NCBI RefSeq assembly: GCF_900110885.1
Contig: NZ_FOFJ01000017.1
Span: 1-64,000 of the forward strand
DNA from: Azotobacter beijerinckii
GTDB taxonomy: Bacteria > Pseudomonadota > Gammaproteobacteria > Pseudomonadales > Pseudomonadaceae
Length of the DNA: 64,000 nt
Reading direction: 5' to 3'
A program made the position numbers and the translations under genes. Below, piece after piece: positions 1-9,323 of this stretch (position 1 is the first letter of the stretch; every line of letters starts with the position of its first letter). A model generated the notes under the pieces. It had not been told where the DNA came from. It saw only the letters and a program-made list of their open reading frames with translations, and made no database searches.

Positions 1-354
1 CTGATCCTCGATGGCGCGATGAACGGCCCGGCCTTCCTGGCCTATGTCGAGCAGGTTCTGGTTCCCGAGCTGACGGCCCGCGACCTTGTGGTGATGGACA
101 ACCTGCCGGCCCACAAGGTCGCGGGGGTACGTCGGGCCATCGAAGGCGCAGGAGCCACCCTGCGCTACCTGCCACCCTATAGTCCCGATCTGAACCCGAT
201 CGAGATGGCCTTCTCCAAGCTCAAGGCGCTGCTGAGAAAGGCGGCGGCGCGGACGCTGCCCGAACTGTGGCAGAGCATTGGCGAGGCGATCGGGCAACTC
301 TCAGCGGACGACTGCAGGCACTACTTCAAAGCGGCCGGCTATGATTCTGAATAA
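1..354 (+). CDS. IS630-type transposase, C-terminal part (cut by window edge)
   Basis: This is the C-terminal DDE half of a transposase; the reading frame is open to base 1, so the N-terminal DNA-binding part lies outside the window. Visible family marks are the [10 protein letters not shown] block (second catalytic Asp) and [16 protein letters not shown] (the block with the final Asp/Glu), both typical of IS630/Tc1-like enzymes. Translation ends at a TAA at 352-354. The sequence just after the stop probably belongs to the terminal inverted repeat, ending near 370 at a CTAG, since IS630 elements insert at TA. It is not possible to tell from here whether the copy is intact. Confidence 0.85.
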   Translation: MILDGAMNGPAFLAYVEQVLVPELTARDLVVMDNLPAHKVAGVRRAIEGAGATLRYLPPYSPDLNPIEMAFSKLKALLRKAAARTLPELWQSIGEAIGQLSADDCRHYFKAAGYDSE

Positions 355-426
355 AGTGAAAATGCTCTAGCCACTACCCCCGACAACAGGATACAGCGCT
401 GTGGAACGGTCTTGATCGAGCCCCGG

Positions 427-1308
427 TCACCGATTCAAGGCCTCGTGCAGGTAGTCGGTGAAGGCGCGAATCAGCGCCGAGGACTGGCGATGCTGCGGAT
501 AGACCGCGTAGACCTTTGTCGGCGGCCCCTGGAAGGCTTCGAGCACCGGCAGCAGCGCGCCCGCGGCCAGCTCCAGGCCGACGATGAAGGTCGGCAGCCA
601 GGCGAGGCCGAGCCCGGCGAGGGCGGCGTCGCGCACCAGCTCGCCGTTGTTGACCCGGTAGCGGCCGCGCACGCCGACGCGCTCGGGACGCCCGTCGCGC
701 CAGTAGCTCCACTCCACTGCCTTGCCGTGGCCGTAGAGCAGGCAGTCGTGCTCGCGCAGCTCCGCCGGCGTCTGCGGCGCACCGCGGCGAGCGAGATAGG
801 CGGGGCTGGCGCAGGTGACCATCTGCTGCGGAGCCAGGGCGCGGGCGATCAGCGTGGAGTCGGCGAGTTCGCCGATGCGCACCGCCATGTCGTAGCCCTC
901 CTCGAGCAGGTCGACCCGACGGTCGCTCAGCTCCAGCTCGACGGCGACCTCCGGGTAGCGTTCGAGAAAGCCCGGCAGCAGGCGCCCGAGATGCAGGGTG
1001 CCGAAGGACATCGGCGCCGACAGGCGCAGCGTGCCCCGCGGCGTCGCCCGCAGCTGCAGGATGGCCTGCTCGGCCGCCTCCACGTCGTCGAGGATCTGCC
1101 GGACCCGCTCGCAGTAGAGCAGTCCCAGCGGGGTGACGGCGAGCCGGCGGGTCGAGCGGTTGAGCAGGCGCACGCCCAGCCGCGCTTCCAGGCCCATCAG
1201 CCGGCGGCTGACGAACTGCTTGGACAGCCCCAGCGCTTCGGCCGCGGCGGTGAAACTTCCGCCGTCCACCACGGCGACGAACAGGCGCATGTCCTCGAGC
1301 TGGTTCAT
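427..1308 (-). CDS. LysR-family transcriptional regulator
   Basis: A 293-residue regulator with an N-terminal winged HTH (roughly residues 1-60, with LRLFVAVVDGGSFTAAAEALGLSK-like spacing) and a C-terminal effector-binding domain of the CrgA/AaeR type. I start it at the ATG ending at 1308, because an AGGAG lies five bases upstream; a GTG two codons earlier overlaps that ribosome site and is less likely. It is transcribed away from the DoxX and pirin genes across a gap of about 110 bases, the usual arrangement for a LysR protein controlling its divergent neighbour. The inducer cannot be read from the sequence. Pairing with DoxX and pirin suggests an electrophile or oxidative-stress signal, which is inference. 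Confidence 0.9.
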   Translation of the reverse strand: MNQLEDMRLFVAVVDGGSFTAAAEALGLSKQFVSRRLMGLEARLGVRLLNRSTRRLAVTPLGLLYCERVRQILDDVEAAEQAILQLRATPRGTLRLSAPMSFGTLHLGRLLPGFLERYPEVAVELELSDRRVDLLEEGYDMAVRIGELADSTLIARALAPQQMVTCASPAYLARRGAPQTPAELREHDCLLYGHGKAVEWSYWRDGRPERVGVRGRYRVNNGELVRDAALAGLGLAWLPTFIVGLELAAGALLPVLEAFQGPPTKVYAVYPQHRQSSALIRAFTDYLHEALNR

Positions 1309-1417
1309 TGTCACTCCTGAGTAGACGATATTGCGCTTTCAGGCATCTTAATCGAATCGGAAGGAGACACTAGTCTGTACTCACGGCACACGACATTGCC
1401 CCCACCGACCCGGAGAC

Positions 1418-1846
1418 ATGGACATGACCCTTTCGACCCCGACCGCCATCCACACCGCCAGCGCCTTCGCCGGCCGCGCCCTGCTCAGCTCGCTGTTCAT
1501 CGTCAGCGGCCTGGGCAAGGCCGCCGCCCCGGCCGCCACCCTCGGCTACATCGGCAGCACTGGCATGCCCTTCCCCAGCCTGGCCCTGGCGGCCGCGCTG
1601 CTGATCGAGCTGGGCTTCGCCACGGCGCTGCTGGTCGGCTACCGCACCCGCCTGGTCGCCACCGTGATGGCCGGCTTCACCCTGGCGACGGCCCTGGCCT
1701 TCCACAACCAGCTCGGCGACCAGAACCAGTTCATCCACTTCCTGAAGAACCTGGCGATCGCCGGCGGGCTGCTGCAGGTGGCCGCCTTCGGCGCCGGCGC
1801 CCTGAGCCTGGATGCCTACCGCAGCCGCCGCACCGCCCACGCCTGA
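1418..1846 (+). CDS. DoxX family membrane protein
   Basis: A 142-residue integral membrane protein with four predicted helices: residues around 15-35, 50-75, 80-100 and 110-135. The motif AGRALLSSLFIVSGLGKAAAP near the N-terminus and the NQLGDQNQFIHFLKNLAIAGGLL segment near helix 4 are typical of the DoxX/YphA group. In the family, DoxX proteins act in redox or thiosulfate-linked membrane functions, but this short subgroup has no fixed reaction. A second ATG at 1424 has better spacing to the CGGAG at 1411 and may be the true start. It precedes the pirin gene by 48 bases in the same direction, so the two probably share a transcript controlled by the divergent LysR gene. Confidence 0.88.
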   Translation: MDMTLSTPTAIHTASAFAGRALLSSLFIVSGLGKAAAPAATLGYIGSTGMPFPSLALAAALLIELGFATALLVGYRTRLVATVMAGFTLATALAFHNQLGDQNQFIHFLKNLAIAGGLLQVAAFGAGALSLDAYRSRRTAHA

Positions 1847-1894
1847 AATTTCCCGCCCGGCTCCGGCCGGGCCGCACCGACCGAGGAATCCGCC

Positions 1895-2623
1895 ATGCAC
1901 ACCCACGAACTGCGCCGCTCCAGCGAGCGCGGCCAGGCCGACCACGGCTGGCTGCAATCCCGCCACAGCTTCTCCTTCGCCGACTACCACGACCCCGAAC
2001 AGGTCGGTTTCTCCGACCTCCTGGTGATCAACGACGACCGCGTCGCCCCCGGCCAGGGCTTCGGCCGCCATCCGCACCGGGACATGGAGATCCTCTCCTA
2101 CGTGCTCGACGGCACCCTCCAGCACCAGGACAGCCTGGGCAACGGTTCGCTGATCCGCCCGGGCGACGTCCAGCTGATGAGCGCCGGCACCGGCATCGCC
2201 CACAGCGAGTACAACGCCTCGCCCCGCGAGCCGGTGCATTTCCTGCAGATCTGGATCGTCCCGGCCGTCCGGGGCGTGACGCCGGGCTATCAACAGCAGC
2301 GCTTCGCCGCCGCGGACAAGCGCGGCCGGCTGCAGCTGATCCTCTCGCCGGACGGCGAGCGGGGCTCGCTGCGCCTCCACCAGGACGCCCGGGTCTACGC
2401 CGGACGGTTCGACGGCGCGGAACGGGGCAGCCTGGAGCTCGGCGGGCAGCGCCACGCCTACGTGCACCTGGCGCGCGGCGCGCTGAGCGTCAACGGCCAG
2501 CGCCTGGAGGCCGGCGACGGCCTGCGCGTCCGCCGCGCCGAGCGGCTGGAATTCGCCGACGGCGAGCAGGCCGAGGTGCTGGTCTTCGACCTGCGCCCGC
2601 ACGAGCTGCCGCGGATGCCGTGA
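1895..2623 (+). CDS. Pirin family protein (bicupin)
   Basis: A 242-residue bicupin. The first cupin carries the metal-site signature GFGRHPHRDMEILSYVLDG with paired histidines, followed by GDVQLMSAGTGIAHSEYN, both hallmarks of pirin/YhhW proteins. Length fits bacterial pirins (about 230-290). YhhW-type pirins have quercetinase activity in vitro; others sense redox state through the bound iron. A GAGGAA ribosome site lies seven bases before the ATG. Its pairing with DoxX and a divergent LysR regulator is a common proteobacterial arrangement thought to respond to electrophiles. The substrate is not evident here. Confidence 0.93.
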   Translation: MHTHELRRSSERGQADHGWLQSRHSFSFADYHDPEQVGFSDLLVINDDRVAPGQGFGRHPHRDMEILSYVLDGTLQHQDSLGNGSLIRPGDVQLMSAGTGIAHSEYNASPREPVHFLQIWIVPAVRGVTPGYQQQRFAAADKRGRLQLILSPDGERGSLRLHQDARVYAGRFDGAERGSLELGGQRHAYVHLARGALSVNGQRLEAGDGLRVRRAERLEFADGEQAEVLVFDLRPHELPRMP

Positions 2624-2730
2624 ACGGCGGCGGGCACGGGGTACCACCGGATCAGCGGGGCGAAGCCCGCTGAAAAGACGCCGGCCGGGGCTGCTAGAAT
2701 GCCCGGCCGTCCCGTCCCGCGAGGTCCGCC

Positions 2731-4740
2731 ATGTCCCGACTCAACCCGCGCCAACAGGAAGCCGTGACCTACGTCGGCGGCCCGCTCCTGGTGCTCGCCG
2801 GCGCCGGTTCCGGCAAGACCAGCGTGATCACCCGCAAGATCGCCTACCTGATTCAGCAGTGCGGCATCCAGGCCCGGCACATCGTCGCCATGACCTTCAC
2901 CAACAAGGCCGCCCGCGAGATGAAGGAGCGCGTCGGCACGCTCCTGCGCGGCGCCGAGGGCAAGGGCCTGACCGTCTCCACCTTCCATAACCTCGGCCTC
3001 AACATCATCCGCAAGGAACATGCGCGGCTCGGCTACAAACCCGGCTTCTCGATCTTCGACGAGGGCGACATCAAGGCCCTGCTGACCGACATCATGCAGA
3101 AGGAATATGCCGGGGACGACGGCGTCGACGAGATCAAGAACTACATCGGCACCTGGAAGAACGACCTGATCCTCCCCCAGGAGGCGCTCGACAAGGCGCG
3201 CACGCCCAAGGAGCAGACCGCCGCCGTCGTCTACCTGCACTACCAGCGCACCCTCAAGGCCTACAACGCGGTCGACTTCGACGACCTGATCCTGCTGCCG
3301 GTGAAGCTGTTCCAGGAGCACCCGGACCTCCTCGAGAAGTGGCAGAACCGCATCCGCTACCTCCTGGTCGACGAATACCAGGACACCAACGCCAGCCAGT
3401 ACCTCCTGGTGAAGCTGCTGGTCGGCATGCGCCACCAGTTCACCGTGGTCGGCGACGACGACCAGTCGATCTACGCCTGGCGCGGCGCGCGTCCGGAAAA
3501 CCTGATGCAGCTGAAGGAGGACTACCCCTCGCTGAAGGTGGTGATGCTCGAGCAGAACTACCGCTCGACCAGCCGCATCCTGAAATGCGCCAACGTGCTG
3601 ATCGCCAACAATCCCCACGTGTTCGATAAACAGCTGTGGAGCGAGATGGGCCACGGCGACGAGATCCGCGTGATCCGCTGCCGCAACGAGGAAACCGAGG
3701 CCGAGCGGGTGGCCATGGAGATCCTCACCCTGCACCTGAAGACCGGCCGGCCCTACAGCGACTTCGCCATCCTCTACCGCGGCAACTACCAGTCGCGGCT
3801 GATGGAGCTCAAGCTGCAGCACCACCAGATCCCCTACCGCCTCTCCGGCGGCACCAGCTTCTTCGCCCGCCAGGAGGTGAAGGACCTGATGAGCTACTTC
3901 CGCCTGCTGGTCAACCCGGACGACGACAACGCCTTCCTGCGGGTGATCAACGTGCCGCGCCGGGAAATCGGCTCGGCGACCCTGGAAAAGCTCAGCCACT
4001 ACGCCGGCGAGCGCAACCTCTCGCTGTATGAGGCCGCCGGCGAGCTGGGCCTCGCCCAGCACCTCGACGGCCGCTACTGCGAGCGCCTGGCGCGCTTTAC
4101 CCGCTGGATGGACGGCGTGCGCCAGCAGTGCGCGCAGAATGATCCGATCGCCGCCCTGCGCAGCATGGTGATGGACCTCGACTACGAGAACTGGCTCAGG
4201 CAGAACGCCTCCAGCGACAAGGTCGCCGAGGTGCGTATGGGCAATGTCTGGTTCCTCGTCGAGGCGCTGAAGAACACCCTCGAAAAGGACGAGGACGGCG
4301 AGATGACCATCGAGGAGGCCATCGGCAAACTGGTGCTGCGCGACATGCTGGAACGCCAGCAGGAAGAGGAAGAAGGCGCCGAGGGCGTGCAGATGCTCAC
4401 CCTGCACGCCTCCAAGGGCCTGGAGTTCCCCCACGTGTTCATCATCGGCGTGGAGGAGGAAATCCTTCCCCACCGCTCCAGCATCGAGGCCGACACCATC
4501 GAGGAAGAACGCCGCCTGGCCTACGTCGGCATCACCCGCGCCCGGCAGAACCTAGTGCTGACCTTCGCCGCCAAGCGCAAGCAGTACGGCGAGATCATCG
4601 ACTGCGCGCCCAGCCGTTTCCTCGCCGAACTGCCCCAGGACGACCTGGCCTGGGAAGGCCAGGAGGATGCGCCGGTGGAGGCCAAGGCAGCCCGCGGAAA
4701 GAATGCGCTGGCGGATATTCGGGCGATGCTCAAGCGCTGA
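2731..4740 (+). CDS. rep: ATP-dependent DNA helicase Rep
   Basis: A 669-residue superfamily 1A helicase, the normal length for Rep. The N-terminal MSRLNPRQQEAVTYVGGP (Q motif) is followed by Walker A LAGAGSGKTSV (about residues 22-32), the LLVDEYQDTN Walker B motif near 213, GDDDQSIYAWRGA, and the C-terminal LTLHASKGLEFPHVF and YVGITRARQNL motifs. Rep unwinds DNA 3'-5' and removes protein roadblocks ahead of the replication fork. Rep rather than UvrD is favoured by the short C-terminus and the overall match to the PRQQEAV start. It stands alone, with a palindromic terminator about 140 bases downstream. Confidence 0.95.
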   Translation: MSRLNPRQQEAVTYVGGPLLVLAGAGSGKTSVITRKIAYLIQQCGIQARHIVAMTFTNKAAREMKERVGTLLRGAEGKGLTVSTFHNLGLNIIRKEHARLGYKPGFSIFDEGDIKALLTDIMQKEYAGDDGVDEIKNYIGTWKNDLILPQEALDKARTPKEQTAAVVYLHYQRTLKAYNAVDFDDLILLPVKLFQEHPDLLEKWQNRIRYLLVDEYQDTNASQYLLVKLLVGMRHQFTVVGDDDQSIYAWRGARPENLMQLKEDYPSLKVVMLEQNYRSTSRILKCANVLIANNPHVFDKQLWSEMGHGDEIRVIRCRNEETEAERVAMEILTLHLKTGRPYSDFAILYRGNYQSRLMELKLQHHQIPYRLSGGTSFFARQEVKDLMSYFRLLVNPDDDNAFLRVINVPRREIGSATLEKLSHYAGERNLSLYEAAGELGLAQHLDGRYCERLARFTRWMDGVRQQCAQNDPIAALRSMVMDLDYENWLRQNASSDKVAEVRMGNVWFLVEALKNTLEKDEDGEMTIEEAIGKLVLRDMLERQQEEEEGAEGVQMLTLHASKGLEFPHVFIIGVEEEILPHRSSIEADTIEEERRLAYVGITRARQNLVLTFAAKRKQYGEIIDCAPSRFLAELPQDDLAWEGQEDAPVEAKAARGKNALADIRAMLKR

Positions 4741-4878
4741 AGTCGCCTGCCAGCAGGAGCCTCGCCGACCGCCGCGCTCAAGGCTGACCGCCCGAGGAAA
4801 CCGAAAGTGCGCGCAAGCGCTCGGCTCCGGGGCGGTTCACTCATGGCACTCTTCGACTCTCGGCATCAGGCCATACAA

Positions 4879-4920
4879 CGACAAAGGCTCGCAGCGCTGC
4901 GAGCCTTTGTCGTTTCTGTG
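4879..4920 (+). terminator. Perfect palindrome, probable terminator after rep
   Basis: Bases 4879-4912 form a perfect 34-base palindrome centred on GCAGC/GCTGC and starting CGACAAAGGC, followed by TTTCTG. It sits between rep (plus strand) and the convergent ABC transporter gene (minus strand, ending at 4955), so it could end transcription from either side. Confidence 0.75.
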
Positions 4921-4954
4921 GTTTTCTGTCCCGTCTTGGCAGCGAGCAGAGACA

Positions 4955-6703
4955 TCAGCTCAATAGAGTACCGATGTTCGGTTTGATAGGAACACCGTTG
5001 GACATATCCATATTGCTGACACTCTCGACGCGTGAAAGCTTCCCGTCATGTAAGCGATATACCTGATCGGCGACATTGATCAGTGCAGGCCGGTGCGAAA
5101 CAGCAATGATGGTAATTTCCGGGGTCAGATCCTTCAGCGTCTGGCTGATGGCCTCTTCTGTCTCCGGGTCCAATGCGCTGGTCGCTTCATCCAGGATCAA
5201 CAATCGAGGATTGTGAGCCAACGCCCGGGCGATCACGATACGCTGGCGCTGGCCACCGGACAGCTTGCCCCCCCGCTCCCCAACGATCATCTGCATGCCG
5301 TCGGGCGACCTTTCCACAAACTCCCAGGCGCCCGCCTGTTTAAGGGCGCGCTCTGCATCCATGGCCGTCAGTGCAGGATCCCCCAGGGTCACATTGGACA
5401 GAATGCTGTCGTGAAGCAGCAGGGTTTCCTGGGGAACATAGCCAATGAGCTGCCGCCAGCGCTGCCGGTCCAGCTCCTCGATGGGGACGCCATCGACCAA
5501 TATGCTTCCGGATTGCGGTGCCAACAGCACGCAGACCAGATCGAGGATGGTCGTTTTCCCTGCCCCCGAGGAGCCGATCAGGCTGGTAAAGGTTCCCGCG
5601 GGGATCGTCAAATTGATGGCATCGAGAATCTGCCGGCTGCCGTAACTGAAGGACACGCCCTCGAAAGCAATGGCGTCCTGCAAAGTGGGAGCATGATCGC
5701 CACCACTAGGTTCGGCATCGGCCACCGCGGTATCGATCGACTCCCGAAGCGCCCAGTAGGCACTTTCCTGGGCAGCCATGCGGTGGTAGCGCTGCACGGT
5801 CTTGTGCAACAGACCCAATACCCTTACGACCAGAAAAATCAGAATCATCACGGACGATAATGGCAGCTTCCACACAATCAGCCCCACATAGAGCCCCACT
5901 GCAGCGAGAATCGCCAGCATCGGCTCCTGCAAGGCCCTGAGGGTCTCGCGGCTCATCACCTCACGCTCCATCGCCTTGTTCAGCTCGGCAGCCTGGCTTC
6001 TCAGCAGCGAGTCGGCGATATCTTCGCGGGCCATGGCCTTGAGTGGCTTGACCGAGCCCAGCGTGTCGGTCAGGTGCGCAAGCAGTTCACGCATCAAACG
6101 GGTTTGGCTTTTACCTGCATGACGCGAGGTTTTCACCATCTTCTGCAAGGCCAGCAGTAGGAAGAACCCCAAGACCAAGGAGAGGATGGCAGCCTGCCAG
6201 GACACGAACAGGGCTATGACCATATAAACCATGGCCTGGATGAGCAAGGCCACCATATTGGCGGCATGCTCATACCCGGTAGAGGCCCGGTAGGCTTCGG
6301 TGGCGACGGCATTGGCCAGCGCGCCCGTGGGTTGGCGCAGATAATATTCCCAGCGACTTCCCAGCAAGGCCCGAATCAAGTCGACACGCAAATCCGTGGC
6401 GACATGCGCCACGGTATAGCCTACCTGGCGGTTGCCCAGCAGGATCAGTACGCTGCTGAGCACCATTCCAAACACAATCACGATCAGCATGGTCGTGACG
6501 GTCGGCTCCAGGCCGACTTGGTGCAGGATCTCGATGATCTTGAGCGAAAACGCCGAGTGGTGTTGATCACCCAGCGCCACCGACAACAGGGGCAGCATGG
6601 TGGTCAGACCGACGCCTTCCGCGAGGCCGGCCAGGAGCAGACTGATCAGCATCAGCGCTGTACGCGTCGGATAAGCTCGACCAAAGGCAACAAGAATACG
6701 CAT
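4955..6703 (-). CDS. MsbA-like ABC exporter (fused TMD-NBD half transporter)
   Basis: A 582-residue half transporter, the length typical of MsbA-type lipid flippases. Six transmembrane helices fill roughly residues 1-310. The nucleotide-binding domain (about 340-575) has Walker A GSSGAGKTT, signature LSGGQRQR, Walker B LLILDEATSALD and switch His in AVSHR. I start it at the ATG ending at 6703 (MRILVAFGRAYP), since the frame open further upstream lacks family-like sequence. It lies immediately downstream of the serine palmitoyltransferase-like gene on the same strand, so it is the last gene of that operon. Inference: it flips the sphingolipid, or an intermediate, across the inner membrane. Other ABC exporter substrates cannot be excluded. 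Confidence 0.85.
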   Translation of the reverse strand: MRILVAFGRAYPTRTALMLISLLLAGLAEGVGLTTMLPLLSVALGDQHHSAFSLKIIEILHQVGLEPTVTTMLIVIVFGMVLSSVLILLGNRQVGYTVAHVATDLRVDLIRALLGSRWEYYLRQPTGALANAVATEAYRASTGYEHAANMVALLIQAMVYMVIALFVSWQAAILSLVLGFFLLLALQKMVKTSRHAGKSQTRLMRELLAHLTDTLGSVKPLKAMAREDIADSLLRSQAAELNKAMEREVMSRETLRALQEPMLAILAAVGLYVGLIVWKLPLSSVMILIFLVVRVLGLLHKTVQRYHRMAAQESAYWALRESIDTAVADAEPSGGDHAPTLQDAIAFEGVSFSYGSRQILDAINLTIPAGTFTSLIGSSGAGKTTILDLVCVLLAPQSGSILVDGVPIEELDRQRWRQLIGYVPQETLLLHDSILSNVTLGDPALTAMDAERALKQAGAWEFVERSPDGMQMIVGERGGKLSGGQRQRIVIARALAHNPRLLILDEATSALDPETEEAISQTLKDLTPEITIIAVSHRPALINVADQVYRLHDGKLSRVESVSNMDMSNGVPIKPNIGTLLS

Positions 6704-6916
6704 GGCTATCCATTCAGGGAGAAAGCAGGGAATCCAGGGCAAGGCCAGACAACATCGGCCTCCCCCGGAAAAGCCCGTTGCTGGTTGAGCGGTGCGCTGC
6801 CAGGCAGACTCGACCGCCATGAAATCGTCGGCATTGGCCAAGTGTAACGGCAGGAGCGACCTTGAATGGAACGAGCTGACGTGGCTCGCGTTCGGCCGAC
6901 GGATCGGGCCGAACAA

Positions 6917-8119
6917 TCAGGCCTTGGCAATGACCCCATCGAAAGAGGCACGCAACGAGGCAAAGGCCTGGATGATATGGTCGATCTGCTCGGGCGTATG
7001 CGCAGCACTGACACTGCAACGAACCAGTGCCTGACCGCCCGGTGCCGCGAGAGGGGGCACCAGATTCACATATACGCCATGCTCGACAAGGCGTTGCCAG
7101 AAGGCCACACCCTCCTCGGAGGATCCCAGCAGGACGGGGACGACGGGGCTGGGCTGCGGACCGACCCGGTACCCCAGCCCCGCCAACCCTTGGTAGAGCC
7201 GTCGGGCATTGGACCAGAGACGTTCGCGCAACTCCGGTCGGGCCCTCATGGTCCGCAAGGCGGCACGCACCGATGCAATGGAGGACGGCGATGACGAGGC
7301 CGTGAAGATATACGGGCGGCTCGCATAGCGCAGCAGTTCCATTTCCGGGTGATGACTGACTGCGAAGCCGCCTATCGCCCCCAGACTCTTGCTGAAGGTG
7401 CCCAGCACGATATCCACGTCCGACTCGACGCCAAGCTCCTCTGCCAGACCCCGGCCATGAGCCCCCAGCACCCCGACGGAGTGCGCCTCGTCGACGAGCA
7501 GATATCCGCCCAAGCGCCGCTTGACCTCAACGATCTCCTTCAGCGGCGCTTGGTCGCCCAGCATGCTGTAAATGCCTTCCACCAAGATGAGAGCGTTTCG
7601 AGCCGGTTCCCCCAGCCGCAGCATGCGGCGCTCTAAATCAGCGACATCGTTATGGCGAAAACGGATGACCTGGGCACCGCCCAGCTTGCAAGCGTCGTAG
7701 ATGCTGGCATGGCAGTCCGCATCGAGCAGCACGATATCGCCCGGTCCTGCCAGAGTACTGATGACCCCCAGGTTTGCCAGATACCCCGTCGAGAAAACGA
7801 TGGCCGAACGTCGCCCGAAAAAGTCGGCCAATTCGGCTTCCAACGCCACATGGCTGCCATAGCTGCCACTCGCCATGCGCGAGCCGGTAGTGCCCGTTCC
7901 TTCATGTTCTAGCGCTTGCCGTGCCGCCTCGATGCACTCCGGGTCGAAGGTCAGTCCCAAGTAGTTGTTGGTTCCGGCCAAGACCACCCGCCACTCGCCG
8001 ATGCGGCCCTCGGTGGGTGAGAAAACCTCGTCGATGCGGGTGCCGAACGGATTGAGCCCGGCCTGGACCAGAGCAGCACGCTCCTGTGCCAGTTTCCCGA
8101 ATTTATCGAACAACGCCAT
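6917..8119 (-). CDS. Serine palmitoyltransferase-like alpha-oxoamine synthase
   Basis: A 400-residue PLP-dependent aminotransferase of fold type I. The Schiff-base lysine lies in LGTFSKSLGAIGGF (about residue 244), with the PLP-stacking His in LDADCHASIYD and the Asp in LLVDEAHSVG. The TFSKS-GAIGG form is closer to bacterial serine palmitoyltransferases than to KBL or BioF. The reaction would be condensation of serine (or another amino acid) with an acyl thioester to a 3-keto sphingoid base with loss of CO2. An ATG two codons upstream sits only one base from GGAG, so the ATG ending at 8119 (GGAG seven bases away) is preferred. The gene overlaps the acyl carrier protein gene, consistent with acyl-ACP as substrate. 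Context (CerR-like, ceramide synthase-like genes) is the main support for the sphingolipid assignment. Confidence 0.85.
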   Translation of the reverse strand: MALFDKFGKLAQERAALVQAGLNPFGTRIDEVFSPTEGRIGEWRVVLAGTNNYLGLTFDPECIEAARQALEHEGTGTTGSRMASGSYGSHVALEAELADFFGRRSAIVFSTGYLANLGVISTLAGPGDIVLLDADCHASIYDACKLGGAQVIRFRHNDVADLERRMLRLGEPARNALILVEGIYSMLGDQAPLKEIVEVKRRLGGYLLVDEAHSVGVLGAHGRGLAEELGVESDVDIVLGTFSKSLGAIGGFAVSHHPEMELLRYASRPYIFTASSSPSSIASVRAALRTMRARPELRERLWSNARRLYQGLAGLGYRVGPQPSPVVPVLLGSSEEGVAFWQRLVEHGVYVNLVPPLAAPGGQALVRCSVSAAHTPEQIDHIIQAFASLRASFDGVIAKA

Positions 8120-8366
8120 CGGCATGCTCCATCAGCGAAAAGACTGCTTGCGCCAACTGGGTTGGCGTATGCACGTCCGTCAATATGTTCAAGGGGATGG
8201 AAAGATCGAATTCATCCTCGAGCTCCATCACCAAGTCCATGACCTTGACGGAGTCCAGGCCAAGTTCCTGTATCAGATCGATATCCGGGTGGATCGAGGC
8301 TCCGGGCGGAGCCAAGCGATTCAGATAGAAAAACAGCCGTTCCAGTATTTTTTCTTGGGAAATCAT
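8103..8366 (-). CDS. Acyl carrier protein for the sphingoid base pathway
   Basis: An 87-residue carrier protein. The phosphopantetheine serine is Ser39 in LGLDSVKVMDL, the usual DSL-like motif with Val in place of Leu. Helix-rich N- and C-terminal flanks fit the ACP fold. It is encoded between the reductase gene and the serine palmitoyltransferase-like gene and overlaps the latter by 17 bases, so it is translationally coupled to it. Known bacterial sphingolipid clusters such as that of Caulobacter include a dedicated ACP that presents the fatty acyl chain to serine palmitoyltransferase; the same role is inferred here. Confidence 0.9.
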   Translation of the reverse strand: MISQEKILERLFFYLNRLAPPGASIHPDIDLIQELGLDSVKVMDLVMELEDEFDLSIPLNILTDVHTPTQLAQAVFSLMEHADGVVR

Positions 8367-8405
8367 GGGTAGATCCCTTGGCTCCTAGATTTGCCTTTCG
8401 CCGGG

Positions 8406-9317
8406 CTAGAACCAATGTTCCTGCAAGGCTCTTCCCAACAGGATGCATGGCTCCCACCCCAATGCCGCCTGAATGGAATCGTTGCTGCAGGACCAATCAG
8501 GATGCGTTAATTCACACACCTTCGCAGGGGTCAACATGGGAGCACGGCGAGTCAGATACGAGATAGAGAGATTGACTTGTGCGAGAGCTTTCAACAAGGG
8601 TGCCGGGATAACAATCTGACGCACCGGAGCATTCCGAATCTCTGCGGCAATGGCTGCAATGCCCCTCCAGTCGTACCCGTCCCTCTGGCAATCGTTCAAC
8701 TCATAGGTGGCCGAAGGCGCCACCGGCGCCATCAGCCACTGCAACACGGCGCGGGCCAGATCCTCTACGTGAAGCAAGGTGAGCCGCGCATTGCTCTGCC
8801 CCAAGGTGAACAGCCATCCGCGAAGTAGCCATTCGAACAGGGGCCGCATTTCTCGATCACCGGGCCCGTATACCGCAGTAGGCCTGAAGACCGTCACGGC
8901 AATGTCTCCGGCCGCTTGCTTCACTTGACGCTCAGCTTCAAGCTTCGAGGCGGCATACCAAGACAGATCCGGATGCCGCGCAGCCAGCGAAGACATCAAT
9001 AGAAAACGCTCGCAGCTACCGCTACGGCGCGCGGCCTCGACCAGGCGCCGACTGCCGTCGACATTAATCCGATTGAAATACTCGGGAGAGCTACCGCGCA
9101 CCGCTCCGGCGCAATGAATAACCGTATCTGCACCGGCGACCAGCCTTGCCAGCGCATCGCCATCCTCCAGCGCGCCCTGCACCCACTCGATGCCTCCCGC
9201 ACAGCGGGCCTGGCTACGACTCAAGGCACGCAGCCGGACGCCCGACTCGAGCAAGCGCCGCACCAGCACTCCCCCGATGAAGCCGGTCGCTCCCGTCAGG
9301 GCAACAATCCGTGCCAT
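8406..9317 (-). CDS. NAD(P)-dependent epimerase/reductase, CerR-like
   Basis: A 303-residue extended short-chain dehydrogenase. The nucleotide-binding motif is GATGFIGG at residues 8-15, and the catalytic pair is YAASK (Tyr and Lys) near residue 126, after the SS of LLMSSLAARH. The family includes sugar epimerases and 3-beta-HSD-like reductases. In Caulobacter an epimerase-like protein (CerR) reduces the 3-ketone of the ceramide precursor, and its gene sits beside the serine palmitoyltransferase gene as this one does. Placement between the ACP and acyl-AMP ligase genes, with small gaps, supports that role. A hexose-modifying role is less likely in this context. Confidence 0.82.
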   Translation of the reverse strand: MARIVALTGATGFIGGVLVRRLLESGVRLRALSRSQARCAGGIEWVQGALEDGDALARLVAGADTVIHCAGAVRGSSPEYFNRINVDGSRRLVEAARRSGSCERFLLMSSLAARHPDLSWYAASKLEAERQVKQAAGDIAVTVFRPTAVYGPGDREMRPLFEWLLRGWLFTLGQSNARLTLLHVEDLARAVLQWLMAPVAPSATYELNDCQRDGYDWRGIAAIAAEIRNAPVRQIVIPAPLLKALAQVNLSISYLTRRAPMLTPAKVCELTHPDWSCSNDSIQAALGWEPCILLGRALQEHWF

Positions 9318-9323
9318 GACGGT

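Noticed and set aside
2458..4473. A 671-codon frame on the minus strand opposite rep
   Set aside because: It is antisense to a clear helicase gene and has no recognisable motif.
6917..8119. KBL (glycine C-acetyltransferase) or BioF identity for the SPT-like enzyme
   Set aside because: No tdh or bio genes nearby; the active-site form and the ACP, CerR-like and ceramide synthase-like neighbours favour serine palmitoyltransferase, though a tree would be needed for proof.
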